DNA of 38,780 nt from Oryzomonas sp. (lineage in GTDB: Bacteria > Desulfobacterota > Desulfuromonadia > Geobacterales > Pseudopelobacteraceae). A program made the position numbers and the translations under genes. This document shows, one piece after another, positions 15,284 to 23,242 of the stretch. The notes under the pieces were generated by a model that made no database searches, was not told the origin of the DNA, and was given only the letters and a program-made list of their open reading frames with translations. The stretch is from positions 1 to 38,780 of the forward strand of contig JARLHN010000030.1 in NCBI GenBank assembly GCA_031292255.1, written 5' to 3'. Position 1 is the stretch's first letter; each line of letters starts with the position of its first letter.

Positions 15284-16471
15284 TTACAGCAGCTTTCCCA
15301 CCAGCAACAAAATCGCGCCGACGAACAGCGCGCCTCCCATGGCCGGCAGGGCGATCCGCATCTCCTTCTTCACGCCGGAACGGGAGGTGTAGGTGCTGCA
15401 CCCGGTAAAATTGAGGGTGTGGAAGGCGCTCACCGCAGGCAGCGCCAGAAAGAGCGCCAGGGTCGCCGGTACGCCCCAGGCGCGGCCTCCGGCAAGAAGA
15501 TAGAATGCCCCGCTCCAGATAAGTCCCGTCACGGCGCCCTTGACGGAGAAGCTTCTGCCGGGAAGCCAGGGGAGAAGCAGCGGCCCGATCACAACCCCTG
15601 TCAGGACCGCGCCCACATAGGCGAAAAGGGCAGCTATGCCTGCTGTTAGGCCACCCAGCGCGGCCACCGGCAAAAGTATCGCGCCAGCCACGATGGCGGC
15701 GGATTTGAGGGCCATCACCAGTTCAACCGGCACCAGCACCAGCCGTTCGTACAGAGTGAAGGTCAGCTGCTGCATGGCCGGGGTGGTGACCATGCCGTTG
15801 TCCAGATATTCAGGCAGGTCTGCTGCCCGGATGGCGGCGTAGCTGATCGAAAACCCGCAGCGCTTGGCCACCTGGTGGGCGGCTACGCCGGGCGCCCCCA
15901 GGATCGGCAGGATCAGGCGGCGATGGCTGACGACCTGCGCCAGACCGGTGGCCGTGACCCGGCGTACCAGTTCCCCGGTGCCGAAGGTCCCCTTGCCGGC
16001 CGCGCACCAGACGTTGATGCCATAGGTCTCCAACACCAACAACCAGACGTCTCGCCCAGTCAGAGTGTGACGCATAATGTCGTAACTCATCTTGTAGTTG
16101 GCGGTCACCAGTACCGGGGCGTCCGCCGTTGGGCGGCCGATGGCGTAGAGGCCCGGCGGCACCATATAGCTCATCCTGCCGATACCCCAGCGGGCCTTGC
16201 AGGCACCCAGCCGGTCGTTGAAACCGATCTCCGACGAAATCCTGGGCGCACGGCCGGCCGGGGTATCCAGCCACTCCACGAAACCTGGCACCTTGTCGGT
16301 GATTGCTCCGCCCCCGGCGGAGGTGGGCGGCCCTCAACAGGGAGGCTTGTCTATTCCGTCACCCGCCTCCAATGTGCAGACTACGCCGGCTGGGATACGC
16401 TCGGCTTCATTCATTTTGCGAACACTCTTTATTTTGAATGTCTTGGGGTCGCCGTTCTTTACTTGCAGCAT
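15284..16471 (-). CDS. hgcA: Mercury methylation corrinoid protein HgcA with an in-frame TGA (possible selenocysteine)
   Basis: HgcA transfers a methyl group from its corrinoid to Hg(II). The cap-helix signature NVWCAAGKGTFGT is present, with the cobalt-ligating Cys at residue 156 of the full frame. About five membrane segments follow in the C-terminal half, ending with the conserved NFTGCSTYTSRSGVKKE region. ATG 16471 has AAGGAAGGA about 9 nt upstream and overlaps the marR stop by 13 nt. From it the frame is open for 45 codons, meets TGA at 16336-16334, then runs to the end (395 residues if read through). The TGA context is PPC-TGA-GPP. A hairpin follows (separate entry). Without readthrough, GTG 16291 would give a 335-residue protein that keeps the corrinoid domain. 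A nonsense mutation or sequence error cannot be excluded. Confidence 0.9.
16306..16336 (-). promoter_or_regulatory. Candidate bacterial SECIS element with its UGA
   Basis: On the minus strand UGA (16336-16334) is followed by CUCCGCC-GGG-GGCGGAG (16322-16306), a perfect 7-bp stem. The apical loop starts after 18 intervening nt and begins with G. As I recall them, bacterial SECIS criteria are a hairpin with a 3-14 nt loop about 16-37 nt after UGA and a G in the first two loop positions; all are met. The region is GC-rich, so a chance hairpin is possible. An alternative CCGCCC/GGGCGG pairing uses the same 3' arm. Confidence 0.55.
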
Positions 16472-16929
16472 GCAATTGTTCCTTCCTTGGTTGCTTCTGC
16501 CCTGCCAACCGTTATCAGCGCATGATTGAGCAGTTCAAACGAGCGAGTTACCGTTTCCTGCTCGAAGCTGCTCATCTGAGCAAAAATCCTGTCGATTTTT
16601 TTGGCCATGAAACGGTTGATTTTCTCCAACATCGCAGTCCCGGCCGGCGTCAGCTCAAGCAGGACCACTCTCCGGTCTTCGTCGGATATGCGCCGCGCAA
16701 CCAAGCCTTTTTCCTCCAATCCTTTGACCTGACGACTGAATGTGGTTACATCCAACCCCAACTCTTCGGCAATTCTCTGCATGGGCGAACCGGGACTTCG
16801 TTGCACCTCGAAGAGGATATGGCTCTGGGCCATGGATATCTGTTCACCACAGCATTCGTCGCGGCATGTGGCGTTCAATAGCCCGAAATGGCGGACAAAC
16901 AGTTGGAGTTGTTCCTTGATCGATTCCAT
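16459..16929 (-). CDS. MarR-family regulator with cysteine-rich sensor motif
   Basis: A 156-residue winged-helix regulator of the MarR family (PMQRIAEELGLDVTTFSRQVKGL recognition region in residues 53-75, wing with DRR). It has an N-terminal CRDECCG motif (C22, C26, C27) and a C-terminal pair C154-C155, which could bind As(III), Hg(II) or another thiophilic metal. The gene overlaps the hgcA start by 13 nt, so the two are probably translationally coupled and the protein may control hgcAB. A palindromic operator candidate lies 31 bp upstream. No Shine-Dalgarno sequence precedes ATG 16929; TTGCAG and TATGGT spaced by 17 nt would place the transcript start next to the ATG, suggesting a leaderless or nearly leaderless mRNA. 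Confidence 0.85.
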   Translation of the reverse strand: MESIKEQLQLFVRHFGLLNATCRDECCGEQISMAQSHILFEVQRSPGSPMQRIAEELGLDVTTFSRQVKGLEEKGLVARRISDEDRRVVLLELTPAGTAMLEKINRFMAKKIDRIFAQMSSFEQETVTRSFELLNHALITVGRAEATKEGTIACCK

Positions 16930-16959
16930 TGTTAAACCATAGTCGATTTAGTTGCATTC

Positions 16960-16976
16960 TGCAAATATATTTTGCA
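16960..16976. promoter_or_regulatory. Candidate MarR operator between marR and arsR
   Basis: TGCAAA-TATAT-TTTGCA is a perfect 6-bp inverted repeat in the divergent spacer, close to the predicted marR promoter. Size and symmetry fit a MarR-type site. The rest of 16930-17150 is AT-rich and must also contain the arsR promoter, which I could not place with confidence. Confidence 0.5.
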
Positions 16977-17150
16977 TGTTTCGATTGTAAGTTCAATCAG
17001 CAAACACGGCCTTCGACTCAAAAATCCGATTTTTGGGGTTCAGGCCGAGCTGCATGGCGATGGCGAGTGCACTTGTAACGGTTTTGCTTCTCTGCATTTA
17101 TGCGATCTGGTTTTCTTGACCGTATCAGACATCTGCTTTATAAATGAAGA

Positions 17151-17501
17151 ATGAAACATCTCGCACAAACCCTCAAGGCCCTCTCGGATCCGATCCGTCT
17201 GCGCATCGTCATCTTGCTGCAAGCCGAGGGAGAACTATGTGTCTGCGACCTTATGGCGGTGCTCAAACTGCCCCAGTCAACCGTGTCGCGCCACTTGGCC
17301 TATCTCAAGCGCAGCTGTTGGGTTGATATCCGACGCCAGGGGGTCTGGATGCACTATGCTCTCAGCAAGGAAAGCTGCGATATCTGCAATGATTTGCTGC
17401 TGATCCTCAAGCAGCACGCCAGCAACCTTCCCGAGGCAAAATCAGACCGAAAGGCGCTGGCTGCCTTCCTGAAGACCAAAATCGATTCCCCTTGCCCGTA
17501 A
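17151..17501 (+). CDS. arsR: ArsR-family arsenite-responsive repressor
   Basis: A 116-residue ArsR/SmtB winged-helix repressor. The metal-binding motif ELCVCDL (C30, C32) lies in the position used for As(III)/Sb(III) sensing, followed by the recognition region LKLPQSTVSRHLAYLK. It heads the plus-strand set arsR-acr3-arsC and probably represses it. ATG 17151 has only a weak upstream GAAG. A late CDIC motif near residue 75 could contribute to metal binding. Confidence 0.92.
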   Translation: MKHLAQTLKALSDPIRLRIVILLQAEGELCVCDLMAVLKLPQSTVSRHLAYLKRSCWVDIRRQGVWMHYALSKESCDICNDLLLILKQHASNLPEAKSDRKALAAFLKTKIDSPCP

Positions 17502-17569
17502 CCTGATTGTGACTTGCTGTATCCGCTAAAACGGATATGATATCCCCAGATATGACTTCGAGGTATATT

Positions 17570-18637
17570 ATGTCCGAACACCTTTCCCGCAAACTCTCCT
17601 TCCTCGACCGCTGGCTGACCCTCTGGATCTTTGCCGCCATGGCGCTGGGCGTCGGAGTGGGGTGGTTCGTGCCCGGAGTGGAGAACTTCATCAATCGCTT
17701 CCAGGTAGGCACCACCAACATCCCCATCGCCGCAGGCTTGATCCTGATGATGTACCCTCCCTTTGCCAAGGTAAAGTACGAAGAGATGCCGGAGGTCTTC
17801 CATAACAAGAAGATTCTGGGACTTTCGCTGGTGCAGAACTGGGTGATCGGTCCGATGCTGATGTTCGTGCTGGCGGCGCTGCTGCTGCCTGACAAGCCTG
17901 AGTACATGGTGGGTCTGATCATGATCGGCCTGGCGCGCTGCATCGCCATGGTGATCGTCTGGAACGAGCTGGCCAAGGGCAACACCGAGTACGCAGCCGG
18001 CCTGGTGGCCTTCAACAGCATCTTTCAGGTCTTGTTCTACAGTATCTATGCGTGGTTCTTCATTACCGTACTGCCGCCGTTGCTCGGGCTGAAAGGGGTG
18101 GTAGTGGATGTCGGCATTGGCCAGATCGCCCAGAGCGTCTTCATCTATCTGGGCATCCCCTGCATCGCCGGTGCGCTCACCCGTCTGGTCGGCGTGAAGG
18201 TGGTGGGCAAGGAGCGCTACCACCGGGAGTTTGTGCCTAAGATCGGCCCGATTACCCTGATCGCCCTCTTGTTCACCATCGTGGTCATGTTCAGCCTCAA
18301 GGGGCAACTTATCGTGCAGTTGCCGCTTGACGTGCTGCGCATCGCCATCCCGTTACTGATCTATTTCGTGGTCATGTTCCTGGCGTCGTTCTGGATGGGC
18401 AAGCGGCTGGGGGCTGACTACGGGAAGACGACCACCCTGGCCTTCACCGCCGCCAGCAACAACTTCGAGTTGGCCATCGCCGTTGCGGTGGCAGTCTTCG
18501 GGCTCAATTCCGGGGCCGCTTTTGCCGCCGTTATCGGCCCGCTGGTGGAAGTGCCGGTGATGATCGGCTTGGTCAACGTCGCCTTCTGGTTTCAAAAGCG
18601 AATGTTCGTTGCCGTTGTCTCGTCACGGGATCTGTAG
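17570..18637 (+). CDS. acr3: Arsenite efflux permease of the ACR3 family
   Basis: A 355-residue membrane protein with about ten transmembrane segments that exports arsenite. The ACR3 signatures are visible: [39 protein letters not shown] with the conserved cysteine, and [18 protein letters not shown] 17570 follows GAGGT at 7 nt; a start 11 codons earlier lacks such a site. It lies 68 bp after arsR. Confidence 0.95.
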   Translation: MSEHLSRKLSFLDRWLTLWIFAAMALGVGVGWFVPGVENFINRFQVGTTNIPIAAGLILMMYPPFAKVKYEEMPEVFHNKKILGLSLVQNWVIGPMLMFVLAALLLPDKPEYMVGLIMIGLARCIAMVIVWNELAKGNTEYAAGLVAFNSIFQVLFYSIYAWFFITVLPPLLGLKGVVVDVGIGQIAQSVFIYLGIPCIAGALTRLVGVKVVGKERYHREFVPKIGPITLIALLFTIVVMFSLKGQLIVQLPLDVLRIAIPLLIYFVVMFLASFWMGKRLGADYGKTTTLAFTAASNNFELAIAVAVAVFGLNSGAAFAAVIGPLVEVPVMIGLVNVAFWFQKRMFVAVVSSRDL

Positions 18638-18719
18638 CGCCATCGCGGCCGACCGGCAATCAAACCTTCATGGATCGTTGATAAACTGTCACTTTATTGC
18701 AAGCAAAGGGGATGCGTTC

Positions 18720-19154
18720 ATGGGAAAAAAGATCAAGGTGCTCTTCATTTGTGTCCACAACAGCGCCCGCAGCCAGATCGCCGAGGCGTTTCTCAGGGAG
18801 ATGGCCGGCGACAGATTTGAGGCGCAAAGCGCAGGATTGGAGCCAGGCGTGCTCAATCCGCTGGCGGTCGAAACCATGGCTGAGGTGGGTATCGATATCT
18901 CCGCCAGCCACACAAAGAGTGTTTTCGATTTTTTCAAAAGCGGCGTCATGTTCAACTACGTCATAACGGTCTGCGACGGCGCGAACGCCGAACGCTGTCC
19001 CATCTTTCCCGGTATCACCCAGAGGCTCCACTGGAGTTTTGCCGACCCGTCTGCCTTGGAGGGGGCGCACGAAGAGAAACTGGAGGCGGTTCGCAGGATT
19101 CGGGACGAAATACAGACGGCTGTAAAACTCTTTGTGGAACAAACTGTTGCCTGA
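18720..19154 (+). CDS. arsC: Arsenate reductase, low-molecular-weight phosphatase type
   Basis: A 144-residue protein with the phosphatase loop CVHNSARS (catalytic C11) and the two further cysteines of thioredoxin-coupled arsenate reductases in [14 protein letters not shown]. It reduces arsenate to arsenite, which ACR3 exports. AAGGGG lies upstream of ATG 18720. It ends the arsR-acr3-arsC group and is convergent with galE. Confidence 0.93.
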   Translation: MGKKIKVLFICVHNSARSQIAEAFLREMAGDRFEAQSAGLEPGVLNPLAVETMAEVGIDISASHTKSVFDFFKSGVMFNYVITVCDGANAERCPIFPGITQRLHWSFADPSALEGAHEEKLEAVRRIRDEIQTAVKLFVEQTVA

Positions 19155-19205
19155 CCGGTGTCCTGTGCGGCGGGTTAACGTCGCAGGAGACAAATACCAA
19201 TAATC

Positions 19206-20192
19206 CTACCTGCCCGTCAGTTTGCTCTCCCACCTCCAGGCATCGGCGACGATGGTTCGAAGATCGTCGTAGCGCGGTTGCCAGCCGGTCAGCCGCCTGA
19301 TCCTGTCGGCTTGCGCCACCAGCGAGGCTGGGTCGCCGGGACGGCGCTCCGCCTCCGCGACCTTGAAATCCACCCCACTGATCTCTTTCACCACCTCCAG
19401 CACCTCCCGCACGCTGCTGCCCCGGCCGTAGCCGACGTTCATGGCGGTAGGTTCGCCCCCTTTCTCCAGGTATTGCAGGGCACAAAGGTGGGCGGCAGCC
19501 AGGTCTTCAATGTGAATGTAGTCGCGGATTCCGCTGCCGTCAGGGGTCGGGTAGTCGGTGCCGTAGATGGCGACGCTTTTCCGCACCCCCAGGGCGGCCT
19601 GGCAGGCCACCTTGATCAGGTGGGTCGCCTCTGGCGTGCGCTGTCCAATGCGGGCCTGGGGATCGGCGCCTGCCACGTTGAAGTAGCGCAGGGCCACGTA
19701 CTGCATGCCGTGGGCAGCGGAGGTGTCCCGCAGCATCCACTCGCTCATCAGCTTCGAGGTTCCGTAGGGATTGATCGGCGCCAGGGCGCTCTCCTCGGAG
19801 GCCGTGCCGCCGTCGGGAAAGCCGTAGACCGCGGCGGTGCTGGAAAAGATGAAACGCCGCACGCCGAACTTGGTGCAGGCCTCCAGCAGCCCCAGCGTGT
19901 TGCGGGTGTTGTTGCCGTAGTACTTGAGCGGCAGGGAGACCGACTCCGGGGCCACGATGGCGGCGGCGAAGTGCAGAACCGTGGTGAAGCGGTGGCGTTC
20001 GAAAGCGGCCTCCAGGGCCTGGTGATCGGCCAGGTCGGCCACGATAAGTTCTTCGCCGTGGATCAGGGCATCGCGGAAACCGGTGGAGAGGTTGTCGTAG
20101 ATAACGACCCTGCGGCCCGCTTCGCTGAGCTGCCGGACGACGTGGCTGCCGATATAGCCGCAGCCTCCGGTGACGAGAATGGTTTCGGGCAT
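19206..20192 (-). CDS. galE: UDP-glucose 4-epimerase
   Basis: A 328-residue extended short-chain dehydrogenase that interconverts UDP-glucose and UDP-galactose using bound NAD. The Rossmann motif TGGCGYIGS is at the N-terminus, the catalytic Ser lies in SSTAAVYG and the YGTSK motif supplies Tyr and Lys. ATG 20192 follows AAAGGAG. It probably supplies sugars for lipopolysaccharide or exopolysaccharide. Confidence 0.93.
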   Translation of the reverse strand: MPETILVTGGCGYIGSHVVRQLSEAGRRVVIYDNLSTGFRDALIHGEELIVADLADHQALEAAFERHRFTTVLHFAAAIVAPESVSLPLKYYGNNTRNTLGLLEACTKFGVRRFIFSSTAAVYGFPDGGTASEESALAPINPYGTSKLMSEWMLRDTSAAHGMQYVALRYFNVAGADPQARIGQRTPEATHLIKVACQAALGVRKSVAIYGTDYPTPDGSGIRDYIHIEDLAAAHLCALQYLEKGGEPTAMNVGYGRGSSVREVLEVVKEISGVDFKVAEAERRPGDPASLVAQADRIRRLTGWQPRYDDLRTIVADAWRWESKLTGR

Positions 20193-20213
20193 GGGGGCTC
20201 CTTTGTGAAACGC

Positions 20214-20286
20214 GAATGGTGAATGATGTCGTGTGAAAAGTTTAACGCGAAAAGCGAATTTATCTATTCACGATTCACCATTCACA
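20214..20286. repeat. Inverted repeat with a heptamer array
   Basis: GAATGGTGAAT (20214-20224) is the exact complement of ATTCACCATTC (20273-20283). The right arm lies in three tandem heptamers ATTCACG, ATTCACC, ATTCACA (20266-20286). It sits between galE and the next gene and overlaps that gene's stop codon; it may act as an mRNA 3' hairpin. Confidence 0.55.
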
Positions 20287-21049
20287 GATACTTGTCGATA
20301 TTTTTCAGCGCCCGTTGCAGATGCTCGATGCTGTGGGCCTCGATGGTCCAGATGGCATCGGGTGAGTAATGTTTCAGCAGGCCGAAGAGCAGGTCGAAGT
20401 CGATTTCCCCTTCCCCCAGCGGCAGGTGTTCATCCGTCTGACCGTGGTTGTCGTGGATGTGGCTTTCTGCGATGTACGGGCCGAGCTCGGCAAACCACTC
20501 CTCCAGCTGCACGGTGGTAAACATGTTCCAGTGCCCCCCGTCGAAGCAATGCCGAAAGCACGGCTCGCCGATCTCCTCAAGCAGAGCCCTCAGGGTGGAG
20601 GGTTCCTTTTCGAAGATGTTTTCCACGGCGATGACGGTGTCCAGTTCCCTGGCGCGGGGAACGAATTCCCGCCAAAAGTCGATACTGTTGTTCAGCCACC
20701 CTTGCCGGTTGTCGCCGTAGTGCAGTTCATCGAAACCGGGGTGTACGACGATCACCTTCGGCAACAGCAGTTCCGCTGCCTTGAATACTTGCCGGAACCG
20801 CCGCCGGGTCGCCTCGCGGATGCTGACATCCTGGGCGCCGGGGTTCAAATCCATGAAGGGCGAGTGGATGGTGGTGGCGAGCCCTGCCGCATGGAGGGTT
20901 TGAGCCTGGACGGCCAGTTCTTCCCAAACCATGCAGTCCAGCGCTTCCGCCGGGAGGTAGATCTCGGGGTTGATGCGTTGCTCCACCAGAGATGCCAGGT
21001 GTTGGGACAGTTGGGGATAGGGGATATGGGCATGGATCTTATTTGTCAT
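20282..21049 (-). CDS. Xylose-isomerase-like TIM-barrel protein (sugar epimerase / AP-endonuclease-2 superfamily)
   Basis: A 255-residue TIM-barrel protein. Metal-site candidates are HSPF, HPGF, AVENIF, DGGHWN, HIHDNHG and TIEAHS, the order of Glu, Asp and His ligands in this superfamily. Members are sugar isomerases/epimerases or endonuclease IV-like enzymes; the lack of a typical Nfo motif favours a sugar-related role. ATG 21049 overlaps the stop of the channel gene (ATGACAAATAA), so translation is coupled. Substrate unknown. Confidence 0.75.
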   Translation of the reverse strand: MTNKIHAHIPYPQLSQHLASLVEQRINPEIYLPAEALDCMVWEELAVQAQTLHAAGLATTIHSPFMDLNPGAQDVSIREATRRRFRQVFKAAELLLPKVIVVHPGFDELHYGDNRQGWLNNSIDFWREFVPRARELDTVIAVENIFEKEPSTLRALLEEIGEPCFRHCFDGGHWNMFTTVQLEEWFAELGPYIAESHIHDNHGQTDEHLPLGEGEIDFDLLFGLLKHYSPDAIWTIEAHSIEHLQRALKNIDKYL

Positions 21050-22094
21050 GGTCGCTCTGCTCTTTCCGGTGTTGTTTGATGGCCGCATCCGTGGCTGGTC
21101 GCGCCACCAGGTCCTCCAGCTTGGTGATGGCGCCTGGCTCGCCCAGGATGATCAGGGTGTCCCCCCCTTCGATCCTGGCTTGGGAATGGGGGTTGAAGAC
21201 CATCTTGCCGTGGGATTTTTTGATGCCGACGATGATGACGCCGATCTCCTTGCGGAATCCGGAGCTGACCAGGGTCTCCCCCACAAAGGCGGAATGATGG
21301 GGGATAGTGATCTCCTCCATCTGCAGGTCCATGTGTTCGCTACCGGTTGCGATCTCGATGAAATCGACCACGTTGGGTCGCAACACCGACTGGGCCATCC
21401 TGCTGCCGCCGATGATATAGGGCGAGACCACCTTGTTGGCCCCTGCCCGTTTGAGCTTGATATCTGATCCTTCCTCGCCGGAACGGGCCAGGATGTAGAG
21501 GTCGGGATTGAGGCCGCGGGCGGTGAGGGTGATGTAGACGTTCTCGGTATCCGAGGTGACCACCGAGATAAGCCCCTTGGCCCGCTTTATCCCCGCCTTG
21601 AGCAGGCTTTCATCCAGGGTGGCATCGCCTCTCATGTGCAGATAGCCATCGTCCTTAATCTTTTCAAGGGTTTCCCCGGCCTTTTCCACTACCACGAACG
21701 GGAGGCCGTTTGCCTTGAATTCCCGGCATATCAGCGAGCCGATCCGGCCGAACCCACAGATGATGTAATGGTCCCTGAGCGACTCGATCATCTTCTCCAC
21801 TTTTTTCCTCCCGATAACCCGCTGAATCTGCCCTTCGAACATGATCTGGGCCAGACTGCCGACGATGTAGCCCAAAACGCTCACCCCCACCACGATCAAG
21901 CACATGGTGAAGACCTTGCCGCCATCGGACAGGTCGTGTACCTCCTTGAAGCCAACGGTGCTCAAGGTGATGACCGTCATGTAGAGGGCATCAAGCGGCT
22001 GCCACTTTTCTATGGTCATGTAGCCGGCCGTGCCTGCCGAGACCAACAGCAGGAGCACCATCACGGATATTTTTAAATGTCGTACAGGGTCCAT
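21039..22094 (-). CDS. K+-channel-like protein with RCK/TrkA-N and TrkA-C domains
   Basis: A 351-residue membrane protein. Two transmembrane helices (about residues 10-30 and 60-90) flank a pore loop, followed by a Rossmann RCK domain (YIICGFGRIGS) and a TrkA-C domain (about 250-330). It probably conducts or gates potassium under nucleotide control. The pore loop reads STVGFKE rather than TVGYG, so Lys replaces the last filter glycine; selectivity may differ. ATG 22094 follows AGGAG. The stop overlaps the start of the TIM-barrel gene. Confidence 0.85.
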   Translation of the reverse strand: MDPVRHLKISVMVLLLLVSAGTAGYMTIEKWQPLDALYMTVITLSTVGFKEVHDLSDGGKVFTMCLIVVGVSVLGYIVGSLAQIMFEGQIQRVIGRKKVEKMIESLRDHYIICGFGRIGSLICREFKANGLPFVVVEKAGETLEKIKDDGYLHMRGDATLDESLLKAGIKRAKGLISVVTSDTENVYITLTARGLNPDLYILARSGEEGSDIKLKRAGANKVVSPYIIGGSRMAQSVLRPNVVDFIEIATGSEHMDLQMEEITIPHHSAFVGETLVSSGFRKEIGVIIVGIKKSHGKMVFNPHSQARIEGGDTLIILGEPGAITKLEDLVARPATDAAIKQHRKEQSDHDK

Positions 22095-22273
22095 GGATCT
22101 CCTAAACAACAACCCGATAAATGTTCTGAAGATTACCCGCAGAACCCGTAAAATTCAAGGACGATAATTCTTTTCCCAACCACCGGTCGAAGTACGCCCC
22201 ATGCCGAAACCGGGAAAAATCGATTTTTGGTGGCGGCAAACACGTAAAAAACTGCAATACCGGAAGGTTACGG

Positions 22274-22301
22274 TTGACAAACGGTGCATACTGTATACAA
22301 T
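22274..22301 (+). promoter_or_regulatory. Promoter and operator of the GntR-family gene
   Basis: TTGACA (22274-22279) and TACAAT (22296-22301) are 16 nt apart. The -10 box lies inside ACTGTATACAAT, a near-perfect palindrome of the type bound by FadR-subfamily GntR proteins, suggesting autoregulation. Confidence 0.65.
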
Positions 22302-22332
22302 ACATAAAAACATTTGTGGAGCCTTGTCATTC

Positions 22333-23022
22333 ATGAAAAAGTCGATGGAAAAGCACCTCACTCTGCGGGAAAAAATTCTTGAAAACATCCGTGACGCTAT
22401 TATTTCCGGTGCAATCAAGGCCGGCAGCAAGGTTTCGGAGCCCGACCTGGCTGAACGCTACGGCATCAGCCGGACCCCCATCCGCGAGGCCTTCCGCCAA
22501 CTGGAATCGGAAGGGTACCTGACGGTCATTCCCCGCAGAGGTGCGGTGGTCAGCGAGTTCAGCGAGAAGGATGTGGAAGAGTTCTATGCCATAAAGAGCA
22601 TCCTCGAAGGGTATGCCGCGCGGCGCGCCTGCGAGAAGCTGACCGCAAAGGAGTTGGACCGGCTGCAAACCATCAATGACCGCTTGGCCGAATTGGCGTC
22701 CCATAACGATATCAAGGCGTTTTTCAAGAGCCACAACGATTTCCACGACGTCTTCATCAAGGCCGCCGACAATGAAAAACTCCGGGAACTGATCAAAAGC
22801 CTGGTGACTCGTTTCCAGCGCCTGCGCCTGATGTCGATCTCGCTGCCCGGCCGCATGGAAATCTCGGTTCAGGAGCACGAAAAGATCATCGAGGCATTCC
22901 GCCGAAAGGATGACGATGCCGCCGAGATGCTGGTGCGCAAGAATGCCGAGTACGGCGGGAAGGTGCTTATGGGTAGCGGCATTGTTTCTTCTCAGGCTGC
23001 GGCGATGCAGATGGATTTATGA
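22333..23022 (+). CDS. GntR-family regulator, FadR subfamily (FCD domain)
   Basis: A 229-residue regulator. The N-terminal winged helix (LREKILENIRDAIISG, SRTPIREAFRQLESEGYL) is followed by an all-helical FCD ligand-binding domain with candidate metal ligands in HNDFHDVF and EHEKIIEAF. FadR-type regulators usually sense carboxylic acids. The start is ATG 22333 or 22345; neither has a strong ribosome-binding site. The gene is divergent from the channel operon and followed by selA after 220 bp in which I see no gene. Confidence 0.88.
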   Translation: MKKSMEKHLTLREKILENIRDAIISGAIKAGSKVSEPDLAERYGISRTPIREAFRQLESEGYLTVIPRRGAVVSEFSEKDVEEFYAIKSILEGYAARRACEKLTAKELDRLQTINDRLAELASHNDIKAFFKSHNDFHDVFIKAADNEKLRELIKSLVTRFQRLRLMSISLPGRMEISVQEHEKIIEAFRRKDDDAAEMLVRKNAEYGGKVLMGSGIVSSQAAAMQMDL

Positions 23023-23242
23023 TCGGAGCGTTTCCGGCGGTCGGTGCCTTGCACTAAAACCCGTGAGCTTTCGCGGATGGTCCAGCCATGGCTTTCTTTG
23101 TGTCCCTTGCTGCTCCGTGATTTTTTTTGCACTTTCCCTGTTTGTATGGTTTAATCAACCCCGTCTCCAGTGTCCCGTTTGTTTCCCTGGCCTATCAATA
23201 ATACCGTGATATAATAAACAAATAACAATCAGGATCGCCATC

